Shown one piece after another: positions 33,590-45,359 of a DNA stretch of 64,000 bases. The DNA comes from Myxocyprinus asiaticus. Taxonomy: Eukaryota > Chordata > Actinopteri > Cypriniformes > Catostomidae. The position numbers and the translations under genes are program-made. How positions within the stretch are numbered: position 1 is the first letter of the stretch; each line of letters begins with the position of its first letter. A model generated the notes under the pieces. The model worked only from the letters and a program-made list of their open reading frames with translations. It searched no databases and was not told the origin of the DNA. Where the stretch lies: contig NC_059351.1 of NCBI RefSeq assembly GCF_019703515.2, forward strand, positions 19,679,501 to 19,743,500, given 5' to 3'.

Positions 33590-35070
33590 GTTCGAGAATT
33601 TTGAATGGATTTATGAAATGTAGAAAGGTTTTATGAACAATTACGTAAACTGTCACATTCAGTTCAATGTGATAATTTACACAGAAATTAGTTCTGCTTA
33701 TGTTTCATGACTGTAAATCATTCCTAAAATGGTATGTAAATGTTGCAATCCGTTCACAGCAACAATTTACATGAGAACTTTTACATTTTGAATAATTAAA
33801 TGAAATGTAGAATGATTTTATGAACAATATCATAAACTGTAAATGCAACAATTTACATTGGTTTTATGCTTATGTTTTATGACTGTGTAAATTGTTTGTA
33901 AAGCCATTCTTATTGTACACTGTTGCAATAGGTTCAAAGCAACAATTTACATTAAAATTGTGACATTTTCAATTTTTTTACGAAATAGGATTAATTTATG
34001 AAAAATTACATAACCTTTCACATTCAGATCAATGCGACATTTTACTTGAATGGTTTTATGAATTATTTAGACAGAAATTTGTTCTGTTCATGTTTCCTGG
34101 CTGTGTAAATTGTTTGCAAAACGATTGTTTCGTGAACTGTTCCAATCAGTTCAAATCAACAATTTACATAAGTTTGAAATTTTATGTTTAAAAAAAAAAA
34201 AAAAAAAAAAAAAAGTAGAATACTTTGATGAACAATATCGTAAACTGTCACATTCATTTCAATGTGATAATTTACATTAATGGTTTTACAAAAGATTTAC
34301 ACAGAAATTAATGACTTGTGGTTCATGACTGTAAATTGTTCGTAAAAACCATAATACGTAAATGTTGCAATCAGTTCACAGCAACAATTTACATGAGAAC
34401 TTTTACATTTTGAATAATTAAACGAAATGTAGAATGGTTTTATGAACAATATCGTAAACTGTAAATGCAACAATTTACATTGGTTTTACGAATGATTTTC
34501 ACAAAATTTAGTTCTGCTTATGTTTTTGTAATGCTGGGTTCTTGGAGTGGAAGAGAGGAGAGGAGATGCAGGAGTAAATACTTTAAATCCTTTAATAACA
34601 ATTGCTGGAGTGGAACAAATTATAAAGTTATACATCACAAACTAACAACACAACATAACACTTCAAGGACTGACAATCAATGAACAAAACTGGAGAGTAT
34701 ATATACACAAAGGAACTAATGAGGGGATGGAAGACAGGTGAGGATGATGAGGAACAGCTGGGAGTGATGAGGGCAGTGCACTATTGGAGATGTAGTCTGG
34801 GAGAAAAACTTCAAAATAAGAGTCCTTGAAGAACATGAGGGAGACAGACTGTGACAGTTTTATGACTGTGTATATTGTTTGTAAAACTATTGTTTCATGA
34901 ACTGTTGCAATCAGTTCAAATCAACAATTTTGTTTGAAAGTTGTAATATTTTTTTTTACAAAACAACATACATTTTATGAGTAATATCGTTAACTGTCAC
35001 ATTTAATGCAACAATTTATTGTTTTACAAAAGGTTTACACAGAAACTCGTTCTGCTAATGTTTCATGAAT
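33590..35070. repeat. diverged tandem array, about 200-bp units
   Basis: The phrase CAACAATTTACAT recurs at about 33760, 33850, 33944, 34157, 34381 and 34469, always near TTTTATGAACAATA and GTAAACTGT. Two segments about 620 bp apart (around 33720-33870 and 34340-34490) are especially alike, so a higher-order unit exists. A solo LTR interrupts the array at 34527-34856, and the array resumes directly after it. An A23-type run lies at about 34191-34214. Confidence 0.75.
34527..34856 (-). mobile_element. solo LTR, copy 1 (330 bp)
   Basis: On the minus strand it starts TGTCACAGTCTGTCTCCC and ends CCCAGCATTACA. A perfect 5-bp duplication GTTTT flanks it (34522-34526 and 34857-34861). It splits the tandem array. 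The frame at 34465-34683 crosses the junction and is not a gene. Confidence 0.85.
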
Positions 35071-35863
35071 GATCCCCAAAGATTTCTGCGAATTCTTTAA
35101 TTTGTGAAACTCTTTTCACAAATGGTTCGATGAAATTAACTGTCCAAATGAACCGATTCACTAAAATTAATCGTAATTCCCAACCCTAAACATAAGTTTA
35201 CTCAGCTGTAAGACTGCAGATGCAATACAATGCAATATAAAACAACGATGTGCCATTTAATTACACACTGTTTTAAAAACAGCTGATCTAATGTCACGCT
35301 AGCTTAAACAGATTAAGTTAGAAGCATCACTACTTTTAGTTAGTTATTCAATAAGCAAAATCAATGAACACAAAAGATTTGCTCTGTGTTTTTACAGAAA
35401 ATAGCCTAGCCATTCTGTCACAAAACAAAGAATAACCTACAAATAAAACAAACACATCGCTATATTTGTGATGTTCACAAAAAACACAATTATGACTGCA
35501 ATTAGACTGGTGAGGCTGTGACAATTAGATAACACACTAAACACGCACATCTCGCACATCACAAAAGATGGTGGTTATTGCTCTGACATCTGCGTCGAGA
35601 CCAAATACATTCATTAAAATCCTAAACAGTCGATACAAAATTTGTGCGCACAGCATAATACCAAACTTTAATTAGTAAGTAACCATAATGATTTTGTCTT
35701 GGAAAACAAAGATGAAAATGAGCTTTCACACACTCCAACCTGACAACAGGTCATAAGAGCGCTTATGCAAATAATTTCCACAAATGTGATTTAGTGATTA
35801 AAGCCACAGAAATGACCACAGATCAATCCACAAAACATGTGAACTACAGCCTTCAAGCATAAC
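35071..35863. other. unassigned DNA
   Basis: No gene or element is recognised. Confidence 0.5.
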
Positions 35864-36159
35864 TGTAGCGCTAGGTTCAAGGAGAAGAAGAGGAGACGCA
35901 GGAGTAGATAACTGAATAACACTGGAGAGGAACAAAACAAAGCTAAACATAATAACACACTGTAACACTTCAAGGACTGACAAAGGAATGAACAAAACAG
36001 GAGGATATACAAACAATGACTGATGATGGTATGGAGAACAGGTGAGGAGGATTGGAAACAGATGGAAGTGATGAGGGCAGTGGATTCTGGAAGATGTAGT
36101 CCGGAGGAAAACTTCAGAATAAGAGCCCTTGAAGAACAAGAGGGAGACAGACTGTGACA
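35864..36159 (-). mobile_element. solo LTR, copy 2 (296 bp)
   Basis: It belongs to the same family and orientation as 34527-34856: it starts TGTCACAGTCTGTCTCCC on the minus strand and shares CAGTCCTTGAAGTGTTA and the purine-rich 3' part. Flanks ATAAC (35859-35863) and GTAAC (36160-36164) are a 5-bp duplication with one mismatch. The minus-strand frames at 35791-36166 come from this LTR. Confidence 0.8.
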
Positions 36160-37737
36160 GTAACAAGATTTCAGAGGTAATAATACTGTTGATATAGAAC
36201 GAGTATGGCAGTATGCACTGTGCAGTCTTGCTCTGAGGAGTAATTTTATTTATCAGATTTGTTTATCAACACAGATATGATCCCTCAAATCTTTCCACAA
36301 GAACATCAATAATGCAAAGCAAATGATACATATGTAAATCAAAGACCTGCTGTTTTCAAATCATACATCACCGTGCCCTCCAGAGAACTCTTTTTCAGAT
36401 GTATAGATGAAAAAATGAACTTATATTTTTCCCTCGTAGAAATAGACACATGTTGTGTAATTATAATGGGGGATAATGTCCACAAACTCAACACTACTTT
36501 TGTTTCATTTGCTTCTCATTCGCATAAAACTGTCACTCCATGTAATAAACACCTTCCATTTTAACAAAGTGAAATTATTTTCTAGATTTTTATAGAGCTG
36601 TAAAATTGTAGTGAACCTGGAACAATCCTTTAGCATCTCTCATGTAGACTGTTTGAATGCTGAATATTTAACAAACAGCACAAAGTTTTCAGTTGTAGCC
36701 TACTTTAGGGATCTCACTTTGTTGATGCTATAAAGGTTAGCGATATGGAAAAAAACTGTATTTTGAACATAAACACTGTGTCCTCCTGTCAAATGGCTGT
36801 CATGGGAAATGCTCAAGGGCCTTAAAAGAGAAAAACAGATGCAAATGTTCCCTCAGTTGCTCATACTGTCATAATTTATTTCTGTGCTTGTAAGCATCTT
36901 TCTCAAACAGCTCAAAGCGGCTACACACTCCAGTCAAAGAGAGACAGATCATTCCTAAATAAACATGCCGAGGAGGAAACCTAGGACACAGTTTAGTGTA
37001 AAGATATCAAAACTTTTGTCAGTCTGATCAAATCTGAGTCAAGAAAGAGATGTTTAAAATGGCTTGAATTTTTCCCAGATCATTTACAGTACAATGAAGG
37101 AAATGGAATGTCACATCGGATGCACTGCACTGAGGGATAAAGTATTCCATGTGTGTCATGCTACCTGTCCATGTTGGTATCTGTTTAATTTGATAGCTTC
37201 TAACCAGTCATAAGCTATGTTTCCATCCAAGTTGCAATTTAATTTTTTTGCATTTGCTTTTTCCCTGCTGACCCCATCATAACAGACCTGAGACCCATTT
37301 TTAAACCCCGACCCACCAGTTGAGAATCCCTAAAAGAGAAAACAAAGAGGAGATGAACACTGTAGGGTCTGTAGTCTGTACGCTTAACAAACACTCGCAC
37401 AAATAAGCACATGAAAAGAATATATGCACCCTCAGGACACCACAACAACAATAATGATACATAAAATAGGTCACACTTTAGAGAAAGTTTGCATTGCCCC
37501 TCTTAAAAAAAAACAAAAAACTATTATGAACCCATTAGATGTAATGACATACACCAGAGGGAAGTCATTAGTTGAAGAGAGAGTAGTGAAATCAGTTTAG
37601 TGCACAAATTAAAATGGGGGGAAATAACATTGCTTTTATAAATAAAGTTATAAAAGCTATCTTTAATGTACTGTATGAGATTTCTGCACTCGATGGAATT
37701 CCATTACCATACGGAAATGCAAAAATAATCATTATTT
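36160..37737. other. unassigned DNA
   Basis: All frames are short with no recognisable protein similarity. Confidence 0.5.
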
Positions 37738-37809
37738 TTAAAGAAGGAAGAAAGGATGGAAAGAAAGAAAGAAATAAAGAAAGATGGATGGATGGACAGA
37801 AAGACAAAT

Positions 37810-37853
<44 letters not shown>

Positions 37854-37895
37854 CGGAAGGATGGACAGACAGACAGAAAGAAAGAAAGAGAGTTT
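37738..37895. repeat. (GAAA)n / (GGAT)n / (GACA)n microsatellite
   Basis: GAAA tetramers dominate 37760-37850 with GGAT and GACA blocks between. The minus-strand LSFFLSFF frames are low-complexity translations of it. Confidence 0.95.
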
Positions 37896-38879
37896 GTTTA
37901 CATTTGAATATTTTTGAAAATTTTTGAAAGTTGGATTTGAAACAGTTTTGGTCCTTTTTGAACATTTTATCATTGCAGTCTATGGGATTGTGGAGATTTT
38001 TTATGTTTCTTTGAGATGGTTTATATTCAGTTACTCAAAAACAAACTATTACTGGAATTAAAATTGACAGTAAAAAAAAAAAAAAAAACTTATTGTCTCT
38101 CACTGTCAAACACAGTTTCTGTAAGCGTACGGCTCCATGTAATCGTACTGTAAGATGCATCAGTTGACATGACATGACCAATTTGGAATCTACAGGGTTT
38201 CATTCATAGATAAAGAGTAGTAGCCTTGAAATATACATAATATTTGCATTGTTAGTCAAATGCATTAGTGGAGTAAATTAAATTGAATTAGTACTTAAAC
38301 ATTTCTATCAAGAATAACATGGGTAATATTTTGTGTCATACAGTATGCATGCTTTCTACAAGCTAGTGATTACTTCAAATTAGCCCTTTAGTAGTTTTGC
38401 GTAGCCAGACTTTTTATTATTGGCATGAAGTCTGGTCTGCTTTGTTGTTTATTCTGGCCAAGAACCTCCCACATAGACAGGAAGAGACTGTCTGATTTGC
38501 ATGTAAATCAACCAACCACAGTTCACTTAATTTTTATGTGTCATTTAGGGGTGGGTATACCACAATGGGCTGTACGCAAAAATCAAGTGAATCCTTTAAA
38601 GACACCATGACATCCAAAGTAAAAAGTACAGATAATTTCACTGCCAAATTTACAATTCTGCTCATAAATTTTCATTTTTTTGCCACAAAGTGTCTCAAAC
38701 AAAGCTATCTTCAAAAGATTTAATGCTAACCTGGCAAATACAACACTGATCACACTGTACATTCGGCAACAGTAGGTCGAAATTTCTACAGCTGAAATCA
38801 GTCTGTGCAAACTAAAATTCAAATCACTTCCCCTGTGACCAAAGCAAAAAGTGTTGTTGAACGTATTTAAACTTAATCG
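37896..38879. other. unassigned DNA
   Basis: An A16-type run lies at about 38070-38087. No gene is recognised. Confidence 0.5.
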
Positions 38880-39230
38880 TGAATGATGTAATGCAATCAA
38901 CTGGAATGCATATTTTATTACCCATAAGCCTTAACCCAAACCCTAAACTTAACTGTCAGTGGAGTAAAAATTACATTTTGGGGCGAAAATACAACCTCTG
39001 AATCACGCTTGCCATTATGTGAACACAATTACTTCTTGGTTTTAAAGGGACCAGAACATGTGTCTCGGAGGTTGCTCGTGAAATGTTCTCTCAGTAACGC
39101 TGGAGGGAAATGTGTTTTCACTTGAAATGATGCAGAAATATCTGCTAGGGGATGGCGTTCATCAGTAATTAGGCAGTATGTTTTGGTAGCAACATGTGGA
39201 TTTCCAGTGTGATCATGTTGCAAATCCAGT
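38880..39230 (-). repeat. dispersed repeat, copy 1
   Basis: Read on the minus strand, CGAGACACATGTTCTGGTCC, CATTTTGGGGCG-type text, AGTTTAGGGTTTGGGTTAAG and AATAAAATATGCATTCC occur in the same order as in 62340-62570 on the plus strand. The superfamily is unknown; a SINE-type origin is possible. Confidence 0.6.
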
Positions 39231-39347
39231 GATTAGTTCAAAAGTTAGAGAATATCAAAACACTCCATAGTCAAATCTTCCCACAATTACACATACACTC
39301 ACAGTAAAAACACATGGTTATAAATACCAATGAAGTAGTACACTTAA

Positions 39348-40933
39348 AGGGTTAGTTCACCCAAAAATGTAAATTCAGTTGTTGTTTACTCACCCCTGTG
39401 TTGTTCTATCCCAATATGACTTTTTTTCTTTTTCATAACACAAAGGAAGAAATTGTGAAAAAAAATGCTGTGCTCAGTGATGTCATACAATGGTAGTTTA
39501 TGGTGACAACCTCTTCAAGCTTCAAAAGTATGCAAAAGTATCATTTAGAAGTCTCATAAATTATCCCATGAGACTCATGATTGTTATGATAACATACAAA
39601 ATCTACTGTATTATTTAGTGAAACTGTTGACTGACCGTTGCTCTCCTCTGTACGTTCATGAAACTGCACAAGACTAGTAGTTCACGCAGCCCGCTGGCGA
39701 AATGGGGCGTTCAAGCGAAAACTTATTTTGTTTATCTAAAAACAGGTCTGCCAGAGCGATACTAAAAAAACAGAACACAGCTGAACACATATCAGAGAAC
39801 CGAACTTAAAAAAACATGTCTGAAGAGTTTGTAGTCCAAGAATAGATGCATTTATATGCCCAGCCTTATTTTTTTTAACCAGAGTATTCAATCAAACAGA
39901 GATAGAGTAGTCTGAACCTCCATCTGAAGAGTGTGATACCTCAGCAAAACATTCAGTAGGTGTGACATTCTCAGCCAAAATCAAGTAGTTTTTAACCAGC
40001 TCATGATATGCTGGTTTTTGGACCGGTGGCAGTTCACAGCGGGCGGAATTACCCATCGCATTGCCAAAAATAGAAACCAAGCGAGTGACAGAATGTACCG
40101 TCGCTCGTCTCAGCTAGTGACTAGTAAACTCTGATTAACATAGAAAAGATACCTTTTATTGCGTGCCGTTATGTCTGTCTATGGCTGTGTCCAAAAACTG
40201 GAAAATGCTGCCTTCAGAGGCTGTATACAGAGGTATGATGAAAATAAGGTGCTCTTCAGACTGTCCTGAGACCAGTTCCCTTAAGAGATCCATTCATTCA
40301 TAAACGCTGTCTGTTAAGCCGTTAACCGATCACGTTTTTGGATGCAGCCTGTCTCTCTCAGTTTGACTGAGTACTCCAGCTAAAAGAAATAAAAATAAAT
40401 AAGGCAAGGCATAGAAATGCATCTATTCTTGGACTACAAACTCTTCAGACATGTTTTGTAAGTTCGATTTTCTGGTTTGTGTGCAGCTGTGTTCTGTTCT
40501 TTAGCGTCGCTGTAGTGGACCTGTTTTTAGATAAACAAAGCACGTTTTCTCTTGAATACCCCATTTCGCCAGCGGGCTGCATGAACTACTGGTCTTCTGC
40601 AGTCTCATGAACGCACAGAGGACAGCAACGGTCGGTCAACCATTTAATACATTAGACTTCGGTTTGTTTCTCACCAAACCTCATCGTATGCTTTCATTAC
40701 AATCATGAGTCTCATGGAATAATTTATTACACTTATGAATTATACTTTTGCGTCCTTTTAAAGCTTGAAGAGGTGGTCACCATAAACTGCAATTGTGTGA
40801 CATCACTGAGCACAAATTTTTTTCACAATTTCTCCCTTTGAGTTAAGAAAAATAAAGAAAGTCATATGGGGTTATAACAATACAGGGGTGAGTAAACAAT
40901 GACTGAATTTAAATTTTTGGGTGAACTATTACT
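39348..40933. mobile_element. TTAA-flanked element with about 500-bp inverted arms
   Basis: TTAA flanks both sides (39344-39347 and 40934-40937). The ends are AGGGTTAGTTCACCC and, read inward, AGTAATAGTTCACCC. Arms from 39348 to about 39858 and about 40420 to 40933 are inverted copies, sharing AGAATAGATGCAT, TTTCGCCAGCGGGCTGC and GACATCACTGAGCAC-type words. The loop (39860-40415) contains a minus frame 39892-40080 of unknown nature. TTAA duplications are known for piggyBac and Kolobok elements; I cannot decide between them. Confidence 0.75.
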
Positions 40934-41447
40934 TTAATTCCTAGAATGTGTATGGCAAGTGTGTAGGGCGCTTACAGTATGTCCATATGGCTGCACTTAA
41001 GTACATGCTTGTAGGCGCGAGTATAGCAGTATTACACAGCTGTGGCCTGCCACCTGTTCTATGCACCTACAAGACAGCTGCATGCTTCTTGCTTCAATGC
41101 TTTCTTCCTCTCTTTAACACACACTGTTTGTGTCTATTAACAGCCCTACAGCATCAGTGGTCAGTGAGTATATGGCTGTCATCTGCTACTACAGATGTTC
41201 AGTACTGTCACGCATTGGTGACCTTACACAGGTGACACTATAAAGGGGGTCTATGGATCACTAGCATCATCAAAGGGTTTTCTATGTGTTAAACGATCCT
41301 AAATTGATAGTTGAAATTTTAGATGCTGATTGGTCAATATAGCTTTCCAAGTATTTTTACTATAGCGCATGACTTGTAAGGCGATACGTTTTAACATTTG
41401 CATTACATAGCCAACTACATTTACAAGCTTTTTCAAGTGTGATCAAA
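40934..41447. other. unassigned DNA
   Basis: No gene or element is recognised; the frame at 40948-41235 has no visible family features. Confidence 0.5.
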
Positions 41448-41800
41448 TTGTGCGGTAGCTCAACTGATAGAGCATTGCACTTGTGAAGCAAAGGCCTGGG
41501 GTACGAATCCTGAAGAGAATGCTAGTTGACACATGAAGCAAGAGTGTTATAGAAGCACCACAAAATTGTCATTATCTATTAGGTTTAAGGTTTAGGGTAG
41601 GGATGTTGGTATTGTTGATTTAAACTCAAAAGAGCATTAATCTTAAAAACCACATCTGCTTGGGAGAACACTAAACTCACTTTTAGCATCACAATGGACA
41701 TTTCACTTTGGAACTGCTGCGATACATGTAACGAACCACATAATCATTTTGCAAAAATGTCATCACAGTCACATAATTTTCATGATATCAGACTGCACAG
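41448..41800 (+). mobile_element. tRNA-derived SINE
   Basis: An A box-like GGTAGCTCAACTGATAGAGC (41454-41473) and a B box-like GGTACGAATCC (41500-41510) are spaced as in a tRNA gene. The remaining body (GGTTTAAGGTTTAGGGTAGG and on) is not tRNA. The 3' limit is approximate. Confidence 0.6.
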
Positions 41801-41831
41801 CACCCATTGAGACCAAATATTAATCTTTGTT

Positions 41832-42190
41832 TGTAAAGAGGAGGCGAGAAGCAGTTTTCCTGGTTCAGGTCAGGGTTTATTTTCTCTCTCTCTGCAGCAC
41901 CAATTTCAGTCTCCCAGTCTTTGCGTTATGCACAAAGTTAATCAACAATTACACACCGCTTCACAAAAATAAACTCTCATCATTTGTAATAAAAAACTCC
42001 TTGCTTCTTGCTCGGGTCTGTCGTGCCCAGGCTCTCTCCCTCCTATTTGCGGTGTGTCCCTATTTATGCCGCTCTCCCCGTGCTCACTGAAATTAGAGAC
42101 AGGTGTTATACATAATTTAGCTCAGGTGTAAGCGCCCTTACCGCTTTTTCTCTCTCCGGAGAGATGCTTGACCACGCCCCCGCTGCCACA
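41832..42190 (-). mobile_element. solo LTR of the Gmr1-like gypsy family
   Basis: On the minus strand it starts TGTGGCAGCGGGGGCGTGG and ends CGCCTCCTCTTTACA, matching the outer parts of the 5' LTR at 6051-6336. It is 359 bp; the middle differs and is about 70 bp longer, so it is a sister subfamily. A perfect 5-bp target duplication, TTGTT, lies at 41827-41831 and 42191-42195. The plus-strand frame at 41827-42090 runs through it and is not a gene. Confidence 0.93.
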
Positions 42191-42195
42191 TTGTT

Positions 42196-43240
42196 TATAC
42201 AGTATGTCAGGTATTACTAGATCTATATCACTTAAAGCTGTGTGTATGCTTTTGTGTGTAAATGTTACCATTAGAACCTGTTTTTCCACTTAATATTTCA
42301 GTACTTATTGCTATTAAAGACACAACAAGCCACATTAACATATTTGTTTATTACACTTATGCTAAATACGTTATGCCACAATTATCTGTGCTAATGAAAT
42401 GCTCAGTTTTATTCAAGACCAGTACAGAGCCGCAAACATACAAACAAATCACTGCTTTATTTATTATTTTTTTTCTGTTCCATTCTGTTGCATTTCATCC
42501 ATCTGTTTTTGAATGCAAGTACGTGTCCTATGTGAACATCCCCTAAGAAATGTGCCTGATTGGTGCCTGGTGGACACAACCATAACCCAGTCTAATTATA
42601 TTGGAGACAGTCTAGTCAACTAGTTTTGCACATGCCTAGTTTGGGGGCTGATTTAATGCTTCCATTTGTCAGCAGAAACAAGATAAAGCAAAGTAATAAA
42701 GATGACACACAGTAAAAGCAAACAAAGATTTTTGTGCCCAAGGTGCCATGAGACTTCAGTTTTCAAGCTATCAGAGGAACCGTTTAAGTGTATGTGGACC
42801 TCAATAAGACTGAACAAGGAGTAAAAACACAAGAAGAAGAGAAAGGAGAAACAGAGGCACAGAACATTGCTTCTGTTAGACCAAAATAATGATTGTCGCA
42901 GGCAGCAGTTATACGGCACTTGAAGTGGTTGTTCGTTTGATTGCGTTTCTTGCGAGAGACAATTGGAGCGGCTACAAGATCTGTTATGAAGTTGGACAGC
43001 TTTTAATAATTTCCCAGCACGATGACCAGAATCATTCACATCTCAAAGACAAACTTCCTCTAGATAGAAATAGAGGAATCAGAAACAGAAACTTTCATAT
43101 CGGAATCATCTGACACGAATCATGTTACCTGCGTCAAGGTGTCATTCCTATTCATAGGTATTTGTATGTACATGCATTCGAAAAATCTACATTTTTGTAT
43201 GTTTGGATAGACACAGAAACTTACAATATAAACATATTTC
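42196..43240. other. unassigned DNA
   Basis: Frames at 42653-43039 and 42889-43113 have no recognisable features. Around 43190 TTTTTGTATGTTTGGATAGA is shared with 46456 and 47437. Confidence 0.45.
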
Positions 43241-43242
43241 TA

Positions 43243-45011
43243 TCAGGAAGATTCGCAGACTTGAGTGAAATTTAAGATGACATTTATTCGATGATTATAA
43301 AACAGAAATGTAATGTCTCTCTTTGGCGTAAGCCCCGTCTGGCAGCTCGAAGAAGTTGTACTTGGAACCGTCATATCCTGCCGGAGATAGGAGGCAGGGG
43401 CAAGGAGCCTACCCCAAAAGAGAGAAAGTAGAATACTACCCCCAAAAGAGAAGATCCAGTCAGGTACAAACCAGGTCTTGTGTTAGGCGTTCATTCTGGA
43501 GAAGAGGGGAAAGAAAAGAGATGTGAACACCAAGATTTGACATGAAATGCGCAATTTTTCTGGCATGGTTGTGCAATACCTTTGCAATAGGAAAAGCAGT
43601 GCATTTTTTTTTTTTTTTTTTTTGCTCCTTGAGTTTGATTTTGTCCTTGTCTGGTTTATATATATATATATATATATATATTATTTTTTTTATCCTTGTC
43701 CTTGAGTGCGATTTTAGGTCCTCCGTTGAGGAGCCTCTGGTTGTGCAGAATCTTTGCCAAAGATGAACAACCTGGTATGAGGCCCTACGTTAGGCCAGCC
43801 ATGTTGTGCAGTATCTTTGTTGAAAGATAAACAACATTTGATTATGAAAACCCTCCAACGAGGGAAGAGTTGTTTGAGATATCTTTGCCGAAAGGTGAAC
43901 AACATGGCGTAAAGCCATACGATAATGGTGACGTTGCGTGCAATCCCTTCGTTGAAAGAAAACAACGTTTGATTATGAAAACCCTCCGACGAGGGAAGAG
44001 TTGTTTGAGATATCTTTACCGAAAGGTGAACAAAGTAGCGTAAAGCCATACGATAATGGCGAGGTTGCGTGCAATCCCTTCGTTGAAAGAAAACAACATT
44101 TTATTATGAAAACCCTCTGACGAGGGAAGAGTTATTTGAGATATCTTTGCCGTAAGGTGAACAACGTAGCGTAAAGCCATACAATAATGCCGACGTTGCG
44201 TGCAATACCTTTCGTTGAAAGAAAACAACATTTGATTATGAACCCTCTGATGAGGGCGGACATTGTTTGATGGTTATCTTTGCCAAGGTGAACAGCATAC
44301 ATAAAGCCATATGATAATGGCGATGTTGACATGCAATACCCTGTCGAAAGATATCCCATGATAGTGTGAACTTTCCAGCGAGGGTGAGCTGGCTTGTGCA
44401 ATACCTATGCAAAGGAAACCATGCTTGAGATTATGGAAGCCCTGGCGAGGAGGGTAGACATAGTTATGCGTTATCCTTGCAAAATGATGGACGTGCTTGA
44501 ATTGAATCATTGTGTAGGGAAAGATGTGATGAGAGAGAGCCACCAACCACCGCCAGATAGGTATGAAAACTTATGGCTGATGGAGAGTTGAGCTTGTTTG
44601 ATGATTTGGGTTAGGTCGACTATAGTTCAGGGGGAAGACAGGCTTCCAGAGATGTTCTGTGCACGGGTTCTCCTGTGGCCTGGAGAGGTCGGAACATGTC
44701 TATTATGATTCCAAGAGGGCACGATCCCACTGAGAATCCGGAAATTTGCGGACGCATGATGCGCGAGGAACTGCTGATTCTGGATAAGATAAGGAGCAGA
44801 GAATAAGTCCGTGTCCATAGCTGGATGTTAGCTAGTCGGAGAGCAAAATGGACTCGATGTCAGACAGTGCTATAGAATGATGTTGCTGTTAGCACACTGA
44901 AACAGCAATGTGATAGATTGTGAGCAGACTTATAAAGCATTGGCTTACATGTGATTGGCTAGGAGTTACCTAGCTAATGGTACAATGATGTACAGCTGCT
45001 AATCTTCCTGC
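43243..45011. mobile_element. TIR element filled with 131-bp tandem repeats
   Basis: The left end TCAGGAAGATTCGCAG and the right end, read inward, GCAGGAAGATTAGCAG match at 14 of 16 positions, and TA lies outside each (43241-43242 and 45012-45013). Inside are the 131-bp repeats at about 43720-44290 with more diverged copies to about 44520. On the minus strand an AATAAA lies at about 43281-43286 and a TATAA near 44930, so an LTR-like reading is also possible. No transposase is found. Confidence 0.5.
43720..44290. repeat. 131-bp tandem repeat
   Basis: The word (G)ATTATGAAAACCCTC begins at 43840, 43971, 44102 and 44234, giving periods of 131, 131 and 132 bp. Each unit holds two related halves, one with TATCTTTGCCGAAAGGTGAA and one with CCCTTCGTTGAAAGAAAACA, so the ancestral unit was about 65 bp. 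Overlapping minus-strand frames therefore translate to a repeating peptide with GIARNVTIIVWLYA-like blocks. Confidence 0.9.
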
Positions 45012-45359
45012 TAGAACTACGCTGCGTAAAAATAGTGTGTACACTATAAAGATCTGACTACTGGTTTGAACTGAAATTGACAGAATTAAAGCTGATGTAA
45101 TTATTTCTGAACAACTAGCACCGCCAAATAGAATTGCAAAAAAAAAACTTTGTTTTCAAAACAGCTTTCTAAATACAATCTCTGCCAAGCAAAAAGATAG
45201 TCCCACCCCCAACTTACACTACTGGTCGAGTCAAAGTCATTGTGTTTGTATGGATGGGTTGCTCAAAACAAACAAATGACTTTCATAACTCCACAAAGTG
45301 TATACAGTTATCGAGAAAATTAACCTATGAATGGCTTACTTATAGTTGTCTCTGCCTAT

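Noticed and set aside
37592..37973. Serine/phenylalanine-rich minus-strand frames
   Set aside because: They translate the GAAA-type microsatellite.
39892..40080. A host exon in the loop of the TTAA-flanked element
   Set aside because: It lies inside a mobile element, is short and has no recognisable similarity; kept only as a possible transposase remnant.
41448..41515. A tRNA gene
   Set aside because: The tRNA-like part lacks a matching acceptor stem and is followed by SINE-like body sequence.
43720..44401. A repetitive protein gene or CRISPR-like array on the minus strand
   Set aside because: The frames shift between units, there are no constant repeats with unique spacers, and the unit is a 131-bp tandem repeat in a eukaryotic genome.
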